This document shows, piece by piece, positions 1 through 14,781 of a DNA stretch of 64,000 nucleotides; positions within the stretch are counted from its first letter, which is position 1; the number at the start of each line of letters is the position of its first letter. The notes beneath the pieces are model-generated. The model had not been told where the DNA came from and ran no database searches. It was given only the letters and a program-made list of their open reading frames with translations. This stretch comes from Paulinella micropora (Eukaryota; Cercozoa; Imbricatea; Euglyphida), in contig BJOX01000003.1 in the NCBI GenBank assembly GCA_009731375.1, forward strand, positions 1,634,961-1,698,960, read 5' to 3'. The position numbers and the translations under genes were made by a program.

Positions 1-378
1 TATATATATATACATATATTGATATTGATATTGATATTGATATTGATATGATATGATATGATATGATATGATATGATGTGATGCTCAAAAACTATTTATT
101 TAACTAGATGGTGACCTGCTTCTCAAATTATTAAAATAAAATAAAATAAAATAAAATAAAATGAAATATAATAATAAGATTATTAAAATTATTAAAATAA
201 TCTGTTGTGAAATGAAAATAAAAATTCTGGCTTCGTGGAAAAAAAAAAAGAGGAAAAAAAATGATGAGAGAGAAATAGGGGGCAAAATAGGATAAGAGGA
301 TGGTGTCCCCAACGACACTGAGAAACATTAAATGTGGAGAAACCGTTTAGGATTTCTTTCATTGGGATAGTAGAAAAG
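1..378. repeat. AT-rich simple repeats and unassigned sequence
   Basis: Begins with (TA)n, (GATATT)n and (GATAT)n runs up to about position 75, followed by an (AAAAT)n run near 135-165. The remaining bases are AT-rich and show no recognisable gene or splice-flanked exon. Confidence 0.8.
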
Positions 379-403
379 ATGATGGGAGAGAGAGAGAGAG
401 AGT

Positions 404-445
<42 letters not shown>

Positions 446-534
446 AGTACTACTACTACTACTACTACTACTTACTACTACTACTACTACTCTCTCTCTC
501 TCTATCTCTCTCTCTCTATATATATATATATATC

Positions 535-618
<84 letters not shown>

Positions 619-669
619 CATCTATCTGTCTCTCTCTCTCTATCTATCGATCTATCTATCTCTTTCTTC

Positions 670-713
<44 letters not shown>

Positions 714-856
714 CTATCTATCGATCTATCTATCTCTTTCTTTCTCTCTCTCTCTATCTCTCTCTCTCTCTCTCCCTCTCTCCCTCCTCCTCCTCCTCCT
801 TCTCCTCCTCTTCCTCCTCCTCCTCCTCCTCCTCCGTGCACAATCTGGATGCTTTC

Positions 857-901
<45 letters not shown>

Positions 902-930
902 CTAACTTACTTACTTACTTACTTACTTAC

Positions 931-973
<43 letters not shown>

Positions 974-986
974 TCTTACTTACATA

Positions 987-1030
<44 letters not shown>

Positions 1031-1037
1031 TACTTAC

Positions 1038-1078
<41 letters not shown>

Positions 1079-1095
1079 CTACTTTACTTACTTAC

Positions 1096-1145
<50 letters not shown>

Positions 1146-1197
1146 GACTGACTTACTGACTTACTTATCAGGCTCGACTGTGGCTTGAGCTTACTTC

Positions 1198-1239
<42 letters not shown>

Positions 1240-1271
1240 GACTTACTTCTCAGGGTCGACTGTGGCTTGAG

Positions 1272-1327
<56 letters not shown>

Positions 1328-1370
1328 ACTTACTTTACTTACTTACTTACTTACTTACATACTTACTTCT
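379..1370. repeat. Compound microsatellite block (GA, CTA, TC, CTAT, CTC, CTTA)
   Basis: Successive arrays of GA, CTA, TC, TA, CTAT and CTC end at about 835. A long (CTTA)n array follows from about 855. The CTTA array is broken twice, at about 1168-1190 and 1250-1274, by a short block containing CAGG(C/G)TCGACTGTGGCTTGAG. That block resembles the sequence directly before prefoldin exon 1 (CTCAGGGCCGATGG at 1369), so the array seems to carry copies of the exon-1 flank. Long open frames here are only repeat translations. Confidence 0.9.
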
Positions 1371-1378
1371 CAGGGCCG

Positions 1379-4955
<3,577 letters not shown>

Positions 4956-5250
4956 CTGACACAATCCACAACCGCTAACCGACAGCACAATAGCTTTTTC
5001 TCGCGCTGCACAGGCGCTGCAGCAGCCACAGGAAGCGCGCGACCACTAACCGACACAACGCACAACCGCTAACCGACAGCACAATAGCTTTTTCTTGCGC
5101 TGCAGCAGCCACAGGAAGCGCGACCACTAACTGGCACAATGCACAACCGCCAACCGAAAGCACAATGGCTTTTTCATGCGCTGCAGCAGCCAAACGAAGC
5201 GCGCGACCAGTAACTGACAGCACAATTCACAATCGCTAACCGACCACAAT
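4956..5250 (+). repeat. Tandem copies of the prefoldin terminal-exon end
   Basis: Downstream of the prefoldin stop, three or four imperfect units repeat the terminal coding end and its trailer. GCTGCAGCAGCCACAGGAAGCGCG followed by ACCACTAAC recurs near 5017-5048 and 5098-5130, with a more diverged unit near 5180-5215. The spacer ACAACCGC(T/C)AACCGACAGCACAATAGC lies between units. They probably lie in the 3' UTR or just beyond it. Confidence 0.8.
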
Positions 5251-5282
5251 TACGCTTCGTACTCTGCAGTAGCTACAGTTCC

Positions 5283-5434
5283 AACCTCTAACTGTCTTCC
5301 TTCTCCTCTTCCTCCTTCTCCTCCTTCTCCTTCTCCTCCTTCTCCTTCTTCTCCTCCTTATCCTCCTCCTCCTCCTCCTTCTCCTCTCCTTTTTCTTCCT
5401 CCTTGGCTTCCACGTACATACATGCATACATACA

Positions 5435-5467
<33 letters not shown>

Positions 5468-5491
5468 GCATACATACATACAATAAATACA

Positions 5492-5523
<32 letters not shown>

Positions 5524-5725
5524 CATACATACATACATACATACATGCATATACACACATACACACATACATGCATACATACATACATACAATACATACA
5601 TACATATATACATACGTACGTATAACCCACAATACATACACTGCATGCAGACATGCGTACGTACATACATACATACATACATACATGCATACATACATAC
5701 ATACATGCATACATACGTAATACAA
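5283..5725. repeat. (TCC)n and (CATA)n arrays
   Basis: TCC/TTC-rich repeats (5297-5408) followed by CATA arrays with ACGT interruptions. No coding sense. Confidence 0.95.
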
Positions 5726-6239
5726 TTTTACATACAGGCCGACATTACTGAATAATTGTAGACGCAGACATGCAAGATTACGTTAGTACCTCAGGTATAA
5801 ATATATTATATATATAAGCGTTAATACTTCGTGAACACTAGGGCTAAATCATTAGTTGTATTTAAATTACGGGAACATTTCCCTAAAGTTTGCGACTCGG
5901 AATGTGATTAGTATACCAGTGGGAGTTTCAAGTGGCTTAAGAGATATTGATTCCAGTTTAAGGACCTGGTTCCGTGATTGTTTGAAATAAATTAAAGTTC
6001 AAGTATTAATAAAATTATGCTTTGGTATTAACTTATGATATTAATAAAATGACTGAAGTTTTGAAGTTTTTTTTCTTCAAGTCTCCACAAACTTAGAACT
6101 TTAATATTATTAATATATATAATAACTATTTACGATTCTGAAGATCGTGCAATCATATTTATTTTGTGAAGCACTTCTCAGCTGGATATTGTGTGTCCCT
6201 GTCATGCTCTCTGCGTTCGCTTGTAGTCTTGAAGGCTTG
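5726..6239. other. AT-rich unassigned region
   Basis: No splice-flanked exon, no long open frame and no sequence shared with other parts of the window. It ends where repeat X begins. Confidence 0.5.
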
Positions 6240-6715
6240 ACAGGATAAGTAGCAAGATTCAGTGCAAGATAAATTATATATTTGAAATATATTAATTCCA
6301 TTTGAAAAATAAAAGATTATATTTACTTGAAGTCAGAAATACAAAAATTTTCAAAAAAAATTAAATTCATAACAGTTACAACGGTTTTTTAATCGTTTTG
6401 TACTTGCTATGTAGGATTTTTGTTCTGCTCTTGTACGTTTTTCCTTGAATATATTAATATCTACATAATATGCTAAGTTTTTTCTAATCAGAATAATTAA
6501 TTCTATCATAATATTGAAAAAAATTAAAAAAATTATCACCGTTATAACAGTTACACATGAACTTGTGTGTTTTTTTGCATGTACGTGATATTTTACTTTT
6601 TTTTCTTGTTGTTTCCGAACTTTTATATCATTTTTGATATTAAAATTAATGTAATTTATTATTTTACTTAATTTAAAATTAAATTTAAATTTTAAATTTG
6701 AATAAAATTTTTAAA
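6240..6715. repeat. Repeat X, copy A (AT-rich, inverted relative to 50490-50965)
   Basis: About 475 bp of AT-rich sequence match 50490-50965 in reverse complement. Shared landmarks are CTGTCAGGATAAGTAGCAAG (exactly 50 of its edge, here at about 6236-6255), the TGCATGTACGTGATATT stretch and the TTAAATTTAAATTTTAAATT-type end. Several AACGGTT or AACAGTT heptamers occur. Similarity stops at about 6240 and 6715, which marks the unit ends. Confidence 0.75.
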
Positions 6716-6735
6716 TTATAGCGACTTTAATAATA

Positions 6736-9196
6736 TTAACGACGAATATTTCGACGATACTGTCGCTGCCTGCCCCTTTGAGCTCGACGTTGAGGCGGCA
6801 GCGGCCGAGGTGCAACTGGAGGAAGTCCTAGCTCTTGAGGCCACCAAAACCCTTGACTGCCAGCAAGTGTATTCAAAACAGTTCTGTCTTTTGCCTCTGT
6901 GGTAAAACGCCATTGAACCTCGTTCGCATTTTGAAATGTCTTGATTTTCAATAGGCCAGGTGTGGTTGTGGCCTCGAAATGGTGATACCAACCGAGATCA
7001 TCAATATCATTCACTGGGTGCTTGTATTTCTCATCTTGGTTGAGATCATTTTGGAAAAACATTGGGTCAGAATCAGAAAGTTTGTTTTGATCAGCCAAAA
7101 AAGGTCACGAGACGTTTCCCAAATCAATTCGTTGTGGATGGCCATATAGGCCACCATTTGTGCAATTTTCCCCGCATGTGAATCAGCAATTCCTTTGCCG
7201 TGATGCGATGGCCAGAAATGCCACGAAAAATGTTGCAGCCATGGATGTTTATATCTTACGAGGCTAGCCTCGGCAAGTGAATGTCTTTGTTTAAAATGTT
7301 TTCTGCCACCGTCTGACCATTGGAGGACTTTGTTTTTGCTGGGCATTTTGTGGATCACACGATGCAGAATATCGTATTGCCACTGGCGATAAAAAAAGAA
7401 ATTATTATTTGCTTTTTTGTCACCGGGACGAGGAAGGGTGTCGACATATTTCCTTTTGATACCCCCCCCCCCCCNNNNNNNNNNTCCATCTCCCATCAGC
7501 AAAACTGCTATGCAATCATGAACATCCGCCGTCTTACCACCCCCCACGCTCATTCGCGAAAAATCAACCACCATCAACATATATGAAAGATCGTCCTTCA
7601 CTAATTCCAAATGGTCGTCAAAAACTTTCATATCTGCCTTCCCGTTGAAATGATGTTCGGTTTTTTTAAGTTTCTCTTTCTTTCTCTTTCATCTCCTTCG
7701 CTTCCTCTCTCGTCAGCTCTCTCACACCATCAATTTTCTGCAGTTCAACCAGTCTTCAGATATTTGATTATATTGTCTGCAGTAAGGGCATTTGCCCCAG
7801 ACCTTGTTATGTCTTCCCTCTACCCAAAACTGACAGTGCAGGCGTGTCCAAAGCTGGCGAGGAGGGGGGACCACATGTCGCTTCATGTCACTCCACAGAC
7901 GAATCAAAAATTGTCCTACTTGACGGGTCCAGAATGTTCGAAGCTCAGCTAAAGGCTTTCCTCGTTGACCGAGACCAAACAGGGATCCTAGCGCAAAATT
8001 TCCAAAAGAGTTCAACATAATTTTGATTAAAACAAATCTTTGAACTTTTGAAGGAACTCTAAAAAATGAGCTACAATTTCATGTCATGTTTACAAACAAC
8101 AGGAATAATGAAAAGAAACTCGACATGATATTGTAGCTAAAATGTTGTGGAAGGCCCCCTGGCCTTCCACTGGTGTGGTAAGGGTACCGATATCCGTGCT
8201 TGCAAAGGCAAACGTAAAGAGGCACCCAACGACCGGGATCGAACTCGACCTGGGGAGCGCGTTCACAACCACAATCGCGATCTGGACTTAACGGAGCTCT
8301 TTTGCGCAAGAAGGACCCCCAAATCAACTGAAACTCAAACAGTTGTGCCCGCAATTCGACATCCTCTCTGAGTAGATGCAAGTTTTTGCTGAGGCGATTG
8401 GGCTGCTCCTCAAGACTGGCGCTGATTTCGAAACTCTGCACTCGCGGAGGGGGCTTTTGTTTGCCTGTAAATGCGATCCCCGACGTAACACAAGAATGGG
8501 CCCTGCTACTCGTGGATTCCACATGATAGGTGGGCGGGATACAACGCTCACACTTCCACACGCCCGCCTCCCCCGCCTCCCATGCAACTGCTAGTTGGGC
8601 CTGTTTCCGTCTCAACTTCTGTTTGGGTTGGTGTATGTATAGTTCCCCCTTCTGCACTGCAGCCGAAATTGCCTGTTAAATCAACAAAAACAAACATATG
8701 TGACGAACGAGAGAGAGAGATATTGTCATGTAAATAAACAATGTGACACTATCAAATCTCATAGATACAAAAAAAGAAAAAGAAAAAAAAAGAAAAAGCA
8801 AAAGAAAGAAAAAAGAAAGAAAAAGAAAGAAAAAAAAAAGAAAAAGAAAAAAACAAAAAAAAGAAAAAGAAAGAAGAGAGAGACCGGCAGCACCTGCTTC
8901 CAATATACGCATACAGGGAAGCTCGAGAAGTCGTCGTAAACCTTACTCTCAGTTACATACTCAACAAACTGCCTACCACTGCGAAGGTGACGATCGTGGG
9001 ATGGGTGAAACTTAGATAAATAAAATCTACCCCATACGTATCCATCCCTACACAGGATCGTAATCAGCAGGTGTGGTAGCGAAAGAAAGACCAACAAAGG
9101 CACGCAAAGCAGCTAAATTTGGTAGGCCAAGCCAAGAGGAAGATATGTCAGAGAGAACAAGACATTCCTGCACCTCACCAAGTAAAGAACGTACAT

Positions 9197-9231
<35 letters not shown>

Positions 9232-9690
9232 CGGGGGGGGGGGGGGGGGGGCCCCNNNNNNNNNNACTTTGCTAGCTCAATCAAAGGTGCTTCCTCTTGG
9301 GAATGATGGAGAAGCTTTTGGCCCTGTGCCCCCAAAGACTTCAAGATAGAATCCAGAGCTGACTCTCTTTTGATAGATGGATTTGGGGGGCCACGAACTT
9401 GGGATTTTTTTTCTTCCTCCAAAACCACACCATTTACCTCATCTGCCATGCATTCTGAAATCACCAAACATCTATTTCTATTGTTGTGCAACCGAGGACT
9501 GTCAGAAACAGATGGAGGGGAGGAGGAGGGGAGCGAAGAAGAAGAGGAGCAAGAAGTGTCCAAGGAAGGGTTTTGTCGAGAGAGACCGAGCATCACTCTG
9601 GCCTGCACATTCAAGCAACACAGAAAAATAAGCAATCAAATAAAATAAAAAAGTTGCAGGCATAGAATGAAACAAACACAACATACCTTG
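6736..9690 (-). CDS. Transposase-like gene (RNase H/DDE-type signature), broken
   Basis: Minus-strand coding segments run from about 9635 to 6736. The most informative, 7631-7011, contains WSDGGRKHF followed 25-30 residues later by WHFWPSHHGKGIADSHAG. This D-G-x(2-3)-H-F-K then H-G-K-G-x-x-D pattern is seen in catalytic domains of some eukaryotic DNA-transposon proteins (established pattern, from memory). The upstream segment 8018-7722 has a C-P-Y-C pair, and 9635-9048 is Ser-rich and charged. The C-terminal part (7098-6736) ends in a basic RQRQYRRNIRR tail and is in another frame, with the shift at a T6 run near 7104-7109. A 10-N gap at a poly-C tract (7475) also interrupts the reading frame. 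Exon joins are unresolved. It could be a domesticated gene or a dead autonomous element lying between repeats X and Y. Confidence 0.45.
7475..7484. other. Assembly gap (10 N) at a poly-C tract
   Basis: Ten N follow 13 C's. The reading frame through this point is unreliable. Confidence 0.95.
8766..8882. repeat. Purine tract (AAAAAG/AAAGA)n
   Basis: A/G-only low-complexity stretch of about 115 bp. It lies within or between exons of the minus-strand gene. Open frames here are repeat artefacts. Confidence 0.9.
9198..9265. repeat. Poly-G tract with 10-N gap
   Basis: Two long G runs separated by ACC end in GCCCC and ten N (9256-9265). Runs of this kind can form G-quadruplexes and stop sequencing polymerases, which probably explains the gap. 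On the minus strand it would read as a polyproline linker. Confidence 0.9.
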
Positions 9691-10168
9691 GCTTTGTATC
9701 TTTGCTGGTCTGCAAGCACGTCACGCAAAGGCCTTTTTTTTGCTTTGCAGCATGTTGGCCTGAAGCAAAGAAACAACACAAAAAACCGCAAAAAAGGAGA
9801 CTGGAAAGAAGACACGAAAAGAACATAACGCAAATCTACAAGAAGTATGCAGAGCAAAAGGAACAAGACAAGCAAGACAACAACCATACTCGACAAGACT
9901 TTGGCGTCGGTGTGGTTTTTGCCGTTTGTCTTTGGCGCCGTGGGGTTTTTGTCAACGCCTGCCAAAATTTGGACCATTCGTCCGGACCATCAAAAATTCA
10001 CCGAAAATTTCGGAACGTTTCGAAAAAATAAACGTTACTGCCAATAATTCTGAAACTTCAGGCCAACTTCAGCCCAACTTTTCTTGTTTTGTTTTTTAGG
10101 GCGGGTGTGGTGTTGTTTTTGTTAGAGTTCTTGAGTTGAGTTGAGAGAAAGAAGCGCAAGCGCCCAGT
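9691..10168. other. Divergent intergenic region
   Basis: Lies between the minus-strand transposase-like gene and the plus-strand coiled-coil gene, so it may hold both promoters. I see no certain promoter motif. Short open frames overlap but lack support. Confidence 0.4.
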
Positions 10169-12388
10169 ATGGCCGAAGGTGCACCGAGTTCGTCTTCGAG
10201 CAGTGTAGCATCTGCATCTACAGGTTCATCCCAATCTTCGGTTGCATCTTTTTTTTTTCGAGGAAATTACTTGAAAATTTGCTTGTTTTTTGTTTGTGTG
10301 TATGGCATCGCAAAACCACCAGCGGAGGAGAGCTGCCGTAATGTCGACACAACAAGCCATCCAATCAACGATGCGTTCGCCAATCGCAATGCGCAAGGGG
10401 AAGGCAGCAATGCTGGGGAAGTGTTGCTTCTACAAAACGCCAACTACCCTACCGATTTGAAGGTGACGGTGGGCAGGGATGCTCCACGGTTGAAGGCGCT
10501 GGCCAATTTGCATGGACTGGACCAAGGATTGATGTCTTTGTCTGCTGGCCCTTCGTTTTCAGCAGGAACTTGCGTGAAGGTCCTCTTTGTTGCATTGGCA
10601 TGGTTCCTGTTCATTTGTTTTCGCTATCCTTTTTTGTGGAAGGTGGAGTTTGCTCATCCATCGTCCACCGCTCTTTTTCGCCCTGGCCACGGAGACGACA
10701 CAGAGGGTAGTAGAAAGTGGTGTGTTTCAGTGAGGAGGGGGCCGAAATAGTGGAAGGCACGCACGACACGGATCGTACGATGTGGTTGCCGTCAGTCACC
10801 TTGAATGGAACCAAAATTGGGGTTGAAGATTGGATATATTTTCTTCGCGCCACTTCCAAGGCTGCTTCTGTTTCTCTTATGCTGGAAGATGCAAAGACTA
10901 CTGTTTCGCTGGCTAATGTTCTACGTATCATCAAAAGGGTGTTCGGTAAGCGTTTCTATGTTCGCTTTGTTTTCTGCTACAAGAACAAAAACAATGTGGT
11001 AAGGATTCTTCCATGAATCAAATCAGGGGTGGAGCGGAGTTGTTCCCCAGCCTTTTCAGGAATTATTGAACCTCGATCCACAGGCTGTCTTCCCATTCAC
11101 CACCAAGGACAAGAGTCTCGAAGAGGAATTGGTCAAGAGCATTGCAAGGCGTCTGCAGTGGAGCGATCGGCAGGCAGGCAAATCGAAGTCAGGGCCATCC
11201 TCGCTTTCAAATACTGAGTCGGAGTGTGAGCCAGTTCAAAGCTCATACAAGCAGGCAAGTCAGCTCATACAGGTCAAAGTTGAACTTGTTGCGCTACAAG
11301 CCAAGCTTGAGAAAGCCGAGGCTGCATGTCGGGAGGCAGCTGCAGCGGATAAACTTCGAGCCGCAGAGGCGGGCGACAACGAGGCAAAAAAAATTGTCGA
11401 CTCTCTCCTACTGGTTGATCAGGAAAGGAAAGCCAAACTTACTGCCGAAGCTGAGTTGGCAAATGTGAAGGCACTGGTTGATCAGGAAAGGAAAGCCAAA
11501 CTTACTGCCCAAGCTGAGTTGGCAAATGTGAAGGCACTGGTTGATCAGGAAATGAAAGCCAAACTTACTGCCCAAGCTGAGTTGGCAAATGTGAAGTCTC
11601 AGCTGTCCAAAATGGAGTCCGACCAGTCCAAGCTGCGCGGGGAGGAACAAAAACGAGTGGCCTTGAAAGCTGAGATCGAACAGCTGACCAGCGACTACGA
11701 TGAGATGGTGGAGCAGTCCAATAAGTTGAGCGGGTCTATGTTTTTGCTTGCGATCACATCTATTTTTTTTTTTTTTTTTTTTTTGTGTGTTTTTTTTTTC
11801 AGTCCAACCAGCGCAACAAAACAACCAATACTGAGCTCAGAAAGGTTTTTCCTTTTTCTTCTTCATACTGCCGTTCACAATGTAATGTTTCTGCAGGAAC
11901 TCACTCAGCTGAAGGAGGTAGCGCAGTTGAAGAATGCCCCTGGACCGGATCAGGTGGAGGCCTTGGAATCAGAAGGCACTATTAAGGAGCTTACCGACGC
12001 TCTTGAATTCTCCAAACATACTTCTGGGGAGTACACAAAGGCACTTAAGAATGCCAAGTCAGAGCTTGAGAGCATGAAGACCCAGAGGGATATCCTTCAA
12101 TTGCGGCCTGGTAATCATATTATCTATCTGTGTTTGATCTCATGGATTCTTTTGTTTCTGCAGCATCGAGCTATGGTCTGCATGTGCATCGTGCACCGTC
12201 GGCTTCGTCCGAATCGTCTGCCCCCACTCGTGCCATCAGAAGCGCTCGCGACATCAGCATTCGAAATCACACTCACACAGCAGCAAGAAAGAAAGAGAAG
12301 AGCATTGCTGCTCTGGCTCGGATAGTGATAGCGGAAAGATTGACAGTCCTTGCCGCAAGCACCGCCGTAAATGATTACGACGATATGA
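10169..12388 (+). CDS. Multi-exon coiled-coil protein, unknown function
   Basis: Starts at ATG 10169 (MAEGAPSSSSSSVAS, Ser-rich). Coding blocks follow at about 10318-10580, 10732-10944 (donor GTAAGC at 10945), 11028-11735 and 11898-12110. Acceptors such as TTTCAG (10731) and TTTCTGCAG (11897 and 12162) support the splits. The main block is a heptad-rich coiled coil with three near-identical 23-residue units built on LVDQERKAKLTAEAELANVK at about 11410-11596. The best last exon, 12163-12388, uses a different frame from the longest open one and gives a His/Ser/Lys tail (HQKRSRHQHSKSHSHSSK) and a GSDSDSG acidic patch before TAA. The region around 10805-10944 (TLNGTKIGVEDWIYFL) is globular but unrecognised. 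It lies between repeats X and Y with the transposase-like gene, so it may be element cargo or an accessory protein; that is inference. Confidence 0.6.
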
Positions 12389-12667
12389 TTTTGTAACTTA
12401 AGTTTTAAAAAATCAAAGTTTTTTTTCAATTGAAATACAATTATCTAATTCAATTAATATTCTGGCTCATATGTTATTATTGTATTCTGATTGTGCTAGA
12501 TCCCTGACTCTGTGCGGACTCGTTAGTTTGGTATCGAAACAAAATTTAAGAAAAGAGTTTTTGTCAAGACTTCATAACATTTCATTATTAATATTGATAA
12601 TAATTTCATACCTTTTTCTGCAGGAACTGTATTTGCTATTAAATAATATATAATTGAATCTTGCAAC
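12389..12667. other. AT-rich spacer before repeat Y
   Basis: No gene recognised. Contains a poly-T run and short AT-rich words, and ends where similarity to 50345 begins. Confidence 0.5.
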
Positions 12668-14040
12668 TGCGTCCGCTGAGAAATGGCCGGTTGGACCTGG
12701 AAAATGGCCAACCTAATCACCAGAAGTCGTCACCAGGGAAAATCAAAAATGACACCATAGTTCGATTATTCACAAGTGTGGGCATCGATTGCGCCAGCAA
12801 TCTTGTTGTTATACCTCGAATTCCCTTGTCAAACCACCACAAGACTGTCAGGAATTCAGGTCATGGTTTTTATGCCTGGGTCGGCTGATTGCGACCTTGT
12901 TAACATCAAAAACATGCGCTACAGCATCAATGCAGCATTGATAAATCATCTTTCTGATGTCCTCGACCCTACACAAACACAAACAGTTGGTGGGACCTTG
13001 TGTAACGGTCACGCAGATTCAAAATTTGAACAGTGGTGGCACCATCTTGGATTTTCAGTGGTGAACCGCCTGACTGCGCGTCCGATTACACATATCCCAA
13101 AGCTTTTAGCATGTCGAAAATTGCACTGATGCTGTCTATCAGCTGCAAACAGCAACACACCAGTGCAGCAACTGTAACGGTCACACAGATTCAAATTTCA
13201 ATCTAGGCCCCATACCACCACACCACACCAGGAACCACCAGACCTCCACCAACCTGCCCGCACCTGCCCGCAGTCCATACTTCCAGCACACCCATTGTAC
13301 TGCACGCCAACGCACGAAATCTAGCGAACACTGCACCTCTGCAACAGCTACCTACCACCCACACTTCGACCTAAGCTGTTACACCAGCACCAGGGGTGTT
13401 GGCTGCACTTGACCTTTAGCTTGCGGGGCAAGAAACACCAGCAACCTCGTGTGTCGCAAGCCAAAACCATCGCATCGATGCTGTCCATCAGCTGCAAACA
13501 GCAGCACACCAGTGCAGCAACTGTAACAGTCACACAGATTCAAATTTCAATCTAGGCCCCATACCACCACACCACACCAGGAACCACCAGACCTCCACCA
13601 ACCTGCCCGCACCTGCCCGCAGTCCATACTACCAGCACACCCATTGTACTGCATGCTAATGCACGAAATCTAGCGAACACTTCACCTCTGCAGCAGCTAC
13701 CTACCACGCACACCTCGACCTAAACAGTTGCACTCTCACCAGCACCAGGGGTGTTCCCTGCACTTTACCTTTGGCTTGCGGGGTAAGAAACACCAGCAAC
13801 CTCGTGTGTCGCAAGCCGATTACACATATCCCATAGCTTTTAGCATGTCAAAAACATTGCACTGATGCTGTCCATCAGCTGCAAACAGCAACATACCAGT
13901 GCGGCAACTGTAACGGTCACACAGATTCAAATTTCAATCTAGGCCACATACCACCACACCACACCAGGAGCCACCAAACCTCCAGTGGCCAGCCTGTTCG
14001 CACCTGCCCGCCGTCCATACCACCAGCAAACTCACTGTAG
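12668..14040. repeat. Repeat Y, copy A, with internal 355-380-bp tandem units
   Basis: The first 450 bp (from GCGTCCGCTGAGAAATGGCC) are followed by three tandem units, each starting near AACTGTAACGGTCACACAG (13165, 13521, 13903) and carrying CCCATACCACCACACCACAC and CACCTGCCCGCAGTCC. The whole block matches 49097-50345 in reverse complement. An open frame at 12776-13129 is conserved in both copies, but it has no recognisable domain. Confidence 0.8.
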
Positions 14041-14781
14041 TGTTGATGATGATGGTGGTTAATGATGAACTGTCGGTGCTGGTGGGATGCTGATTAATGG
14101 TGCTGTTGCAGTGGTGTTGCTTGAGTTGTGACTGGTGATGCCGGGCTAATCTGTAGTGCCTTGCTTCCCTTTCACTATATATAGCTATTTATCCCGGCGG
14201 ATTCAGGGTTCTGGATGCCTTCGTTCCTTTATTACTACTTCCTTTTCGTCATGACCAGGCCTTTTGATGGGTAAGTATTTAATTAAAAACGATTTATAAC
14301 CGTATGAAAACTTGAGCGAACTTAACTTTTCACACTCATGAAATGATGTAATTGCAACTTCAAACTTTTTAAACTACTACTAGTATTCGAAGGAAGAACA
14401 AAATGTCATGAATCATAAGGAAACTTCACACCGTGCATGGTAGGACAAACAACTTTAATAATTGAAACGTTAAAAAAATATATTACCTACTACAACTGTT
14501 TGCCTTCGTAAAATTCATTAATATCAGCAAAACAAAGGCACTGCCTGCTCGTTGGCGCAAACGAAGGCACAAAGTGGATTGCACCACGTCGTTGTAATGA
14601 ATTCGAATCTACCAAAAACCAAACCATCTACCACATCGTTTTAATGAATCTACCACGTCGTTTTACTGAAGCTACTGGTGCTGGTGGTGGTGCTGGTGGT
14701 GGTGCTGCTGGTGGTGCCGCTGGTGGTGCTGCTGGTGGTGCTGCTGGTGCTGGTGGTCTTTTTACAAAACGAACTGCATTA
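14041..14781. other. Intergenic region with (GCTGGTGGT)n near its end
   Basis: Contains a TATATATAG stretch at about 14177, AT-rich sequence, and a GCTGGTGGT-rich tract at 14680-14755. No supported gene. Confidence 0.45.

Noticed and set aside
8210-8260. tRNA on the minus strand (GTTCGATCCCGG)
   Set aside because: A box-B-like word is present, but the T stem does not pair and there is no box A at the right distance.
11735-11897. Continuous coding through the poly-T region of the coiled-coil gene
   Set aside because: The frame happens to stay open but reads polyphenylalanine. A pyrimidine tract followed by TTTCTGCAG at 11897 indicates an intron.
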